6,082 nucleotides of DNA, taken from positions 1 to 6,082 of the forward strand of contig JABDJW010000431.1 of the NCBI GenBank assembly GCA_013002375.1. The letters run 5' to 3'. This DNA is from Acidimicrobiales bacterium (GTDB taxonomy: Bacteria > Actinomycetota > Acidimicrobiia > Acidimicrobiales > SHLQ01). Made by a program: the position numbers and the translations under genes. How positions within the stretch are numbered: position 1 is the stretch's first letter; each line of letters starts with the position of its first letter. Of this stretch, positions 5,198 to 6,082 are shown piece by piece. A model generated the notes under the pieces. It was given only the letters and a program-made list of their open reading frames with translations, had not been told where the DNA came from and ran no database searches.

Positions 5198-5218
5198 CCA
5201 CCGACACCCAAGCGGTGG
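5198..5218. terminator. small hairpin between convergent mnmA and membrane-protein genes
   Basis: CCACCG (5198-5203) pairs with CGGTGG (5213-5218) around a 9-base loop, filling almost the whole 23-base gap between the two stop codons. There is no T-run on either side, so it is not a classical intrinsic terminator. It could be a weak bidirectional one of the GC-rich actinobacterial kind, or chance. Confidence 0.4.
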
Positions 5219-6079
5219 TTAGGTGAGGCGGTCGAGGGCGTGGTTGGTGACGCGACCGGGGAGCGATGGGGTGGTCAACAGGGCCTCGACGGCGACCACG
5301 CCTCCTTCGGGGTCGCGGGCCTTGCCGATTTCGCGAGGGGTTCGCAGGCGGAGTTCGAGGGCCAGGCCGTAGGCACCGAGGGTGAGATCGAAAGCAGTTG
5401 AATCGGCCGGCGCCGGTTGGAGGTGCTGCACCTCGTTGCGGGCGAACAGGACCGGTTCGCGCAAGGCCAGGCCGTCGTGCAGGACGACACCGGCCGGGAC
5501 GAAGACCAGCCATCGCCGGCTCAGGGTATGCAGGGCGCGGGCGGCGAAGCCGGCCAGCGGCCAGCCGACGATCGTTGCGAGCGCCCCGATGATCCAGTGC
5601 TGGTCGGCCAACCACAGCGGGCCTGCGGTCGCACCGACCACGACCGCCATCCAGGCGGTGAGGATCGGCCCCAACAACAAGGCGGCAGCCGGTCGCAGCA
5701 GGAATCGGCGCTCGTCTCCATACGACGAACCATCGGCGAATTGGTCGCCGAGGTCGGGGGCCAGCACGGCGAACGAGGCGAGCAAACACGCAACCAGCCC
5801 ACCGATGCGGGCCAGGTTGCCGGCATCGCCAGGGTCGAGCGCGGCCCAAATGCCGGCGGGGGCAGAGGCGACTGCGCCGATGCGCAGGGCGGTGAGGCTG
5901 AGGCTGCGGGGAACGAACGCGATGATCAACAAGGCCGCCCAGCACCCCCAGAGACCGAGCGAAACCGCGGTGCGAAACCCGGTGCGGGTGGAGTCCAGCG
6001 CGGCGGCAAACAACGGCCCCGCCGTCAACGGCAACGTGGCCCACACCACCCGAAACGGCCAAGCGCCCAATCCGTACAT
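5219..6079 (-). CDS. multi-pass membrane protein of unknown function with C-terminal soluble domain, at least 286 aa (possibly 5'-partial)
   Basis: I do not recognise this family. From an ATG at 6079 it gives 286 residues. Six likely membrane helices lie at about 10-28, 37-57, 64-81, 92-108, 129-154 and 161-182. A positively charged, probably cytoplasmic loop (GDERRFLLRP, 121-130) separates the fourth and fifth helices. After residue 187 comes a soluble domain of about 100 residues. It begins RRWLVFVPAGVVLHDGLALREPVLF and later has LTLGAYGLALELRLR; this strand-rich pattern is reminiscent of bacterial PH-like domains, but the match is only by eye. The frame remains open to the window edge (GTC just before the ATG), so the true start may lie outside. 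It converges on mnmA and nothing links it to sulfur transfer. The frame is trusted because of its coherent hydrophobic segments; the overlapping longer antisense frame is Arg/Pro/His-rich and has none. Confidence 0.72.
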   Translation of the reverse strand: MYGLGAWPFRVVWATLPLTAGPLFAAALDSTRTGFRTAVSLGLWGCWAALLIIAFVPRSLSLTALRIGAVASAPAGIWAALDPGDAGNLARIGGLVACLLASFAVLAPDLGDQFADGSSYGDERRFLLRPAAALLLGPILTAWMAVVVGATAGPLWLADQHWIIGALATIVGWPLAGFAARALHTLSRRWLVFVPAGVVLHDGLALREPVLFARNEVQHLQPAPADSTAFDLTLGAYGLALELRLRTPREIGKARDPEGGVVAVEALLTTPSLPGRVTNHALDRLT

Positions 6080-6082
6080 GAC

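Noticed and set aside
4131..6062. 643-codon open frame on the minus strand spanning mnmA antisense and the terminal membrane-protein region
   Set aside because: It lies opposite a full-length mnmA with all catalytic motifs and overlaps the membrane-protein gene in another frame. Its translation is Arg/Gly/His/Pro-rich without recognisable domains, the usual antisense shadow of GC-rich coding DNA.

Overview
This is a GC-rich chromosomal segment. It has tightly packed genes, several GTG starts, 4-base GTGA start/stop overlaps and apparently leaderless promoters. This style fits a high-GC actinobacterium. The protein flavour (rhomboid with an N-terminal zinc finger, cysteine desulfurase next to MnmA, small acidic-tailed membrane protein) suggests an Acidimicrobiia-like lineage, but that placement is an inference from gene style and no taxonomic marker is present. 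No rRNA, tRNA, CRISPR array, insertion sequence or phage gene is visible.

Layout. (1) Positions 9-182 (-) hold a 57-residue single-pass membrane protein. (2) Divergent from it, 326-1566 (+) is a two-gene unit: a NifU C-terminal-domain Fe-S protein whose stop overlaps the GTG start of a rhomboid intramembrane protease carrying an N-terminal zinc-binding domain. (3) Converging on the rhomboid, and sharing a palindromic CTAG as both stop codons, is an SRPBCC/START-fold protein (1563-2006, -). Upstream of it on the same strand is a class I SAM-dependent methyltransferase (2057-2836, -). (4) After a 131-base divergent intergenic region with short repeats, a cysteine desulfurase (2968-4116, +) overlaps the tRNA 2-thiouridylase gene mnmA (4113-5195, +) by GTGA. 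(5) Converging on mnmA across a 23-base gap containing a small hairpin is a multi-pass membrane protein of unknown function (5219-6079, -) that runs up to the window edge.

Functional theme. The clearest pathway is sulfur handling. The cysteine desulfurase takes sulfur from cysteine as an enzyme persulfide, and MnmA places it on U34 of the tRNAs for Lys, Glu and Gln. The coupled gene pair suggests direct transfer without a TusABCDE relay. The NifU-type protein belongs to the related Fe-S cluster delivery process but is in a separate transcription unit. MnmA has a C-x-x-C active-site arrangement in place of the D-x-x-C of the E. coli enzyme.

The most interesting signal that ordinary annotation would miss is regulatory. 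Three transcription-unit-leading genes (the small membrane protein, the SRPBCC gene and the cysteine desulfurase) each have a TAnnnT hexamer exactly 6 bases before the start codon and no Shine-Dalgarno sequence. This is the arrangement of leaderless mRNAs, and it also fixes the start codons. I see no convincing undescribed biological system; most of the window is ordinary housekeeping and hypothetical gene content.
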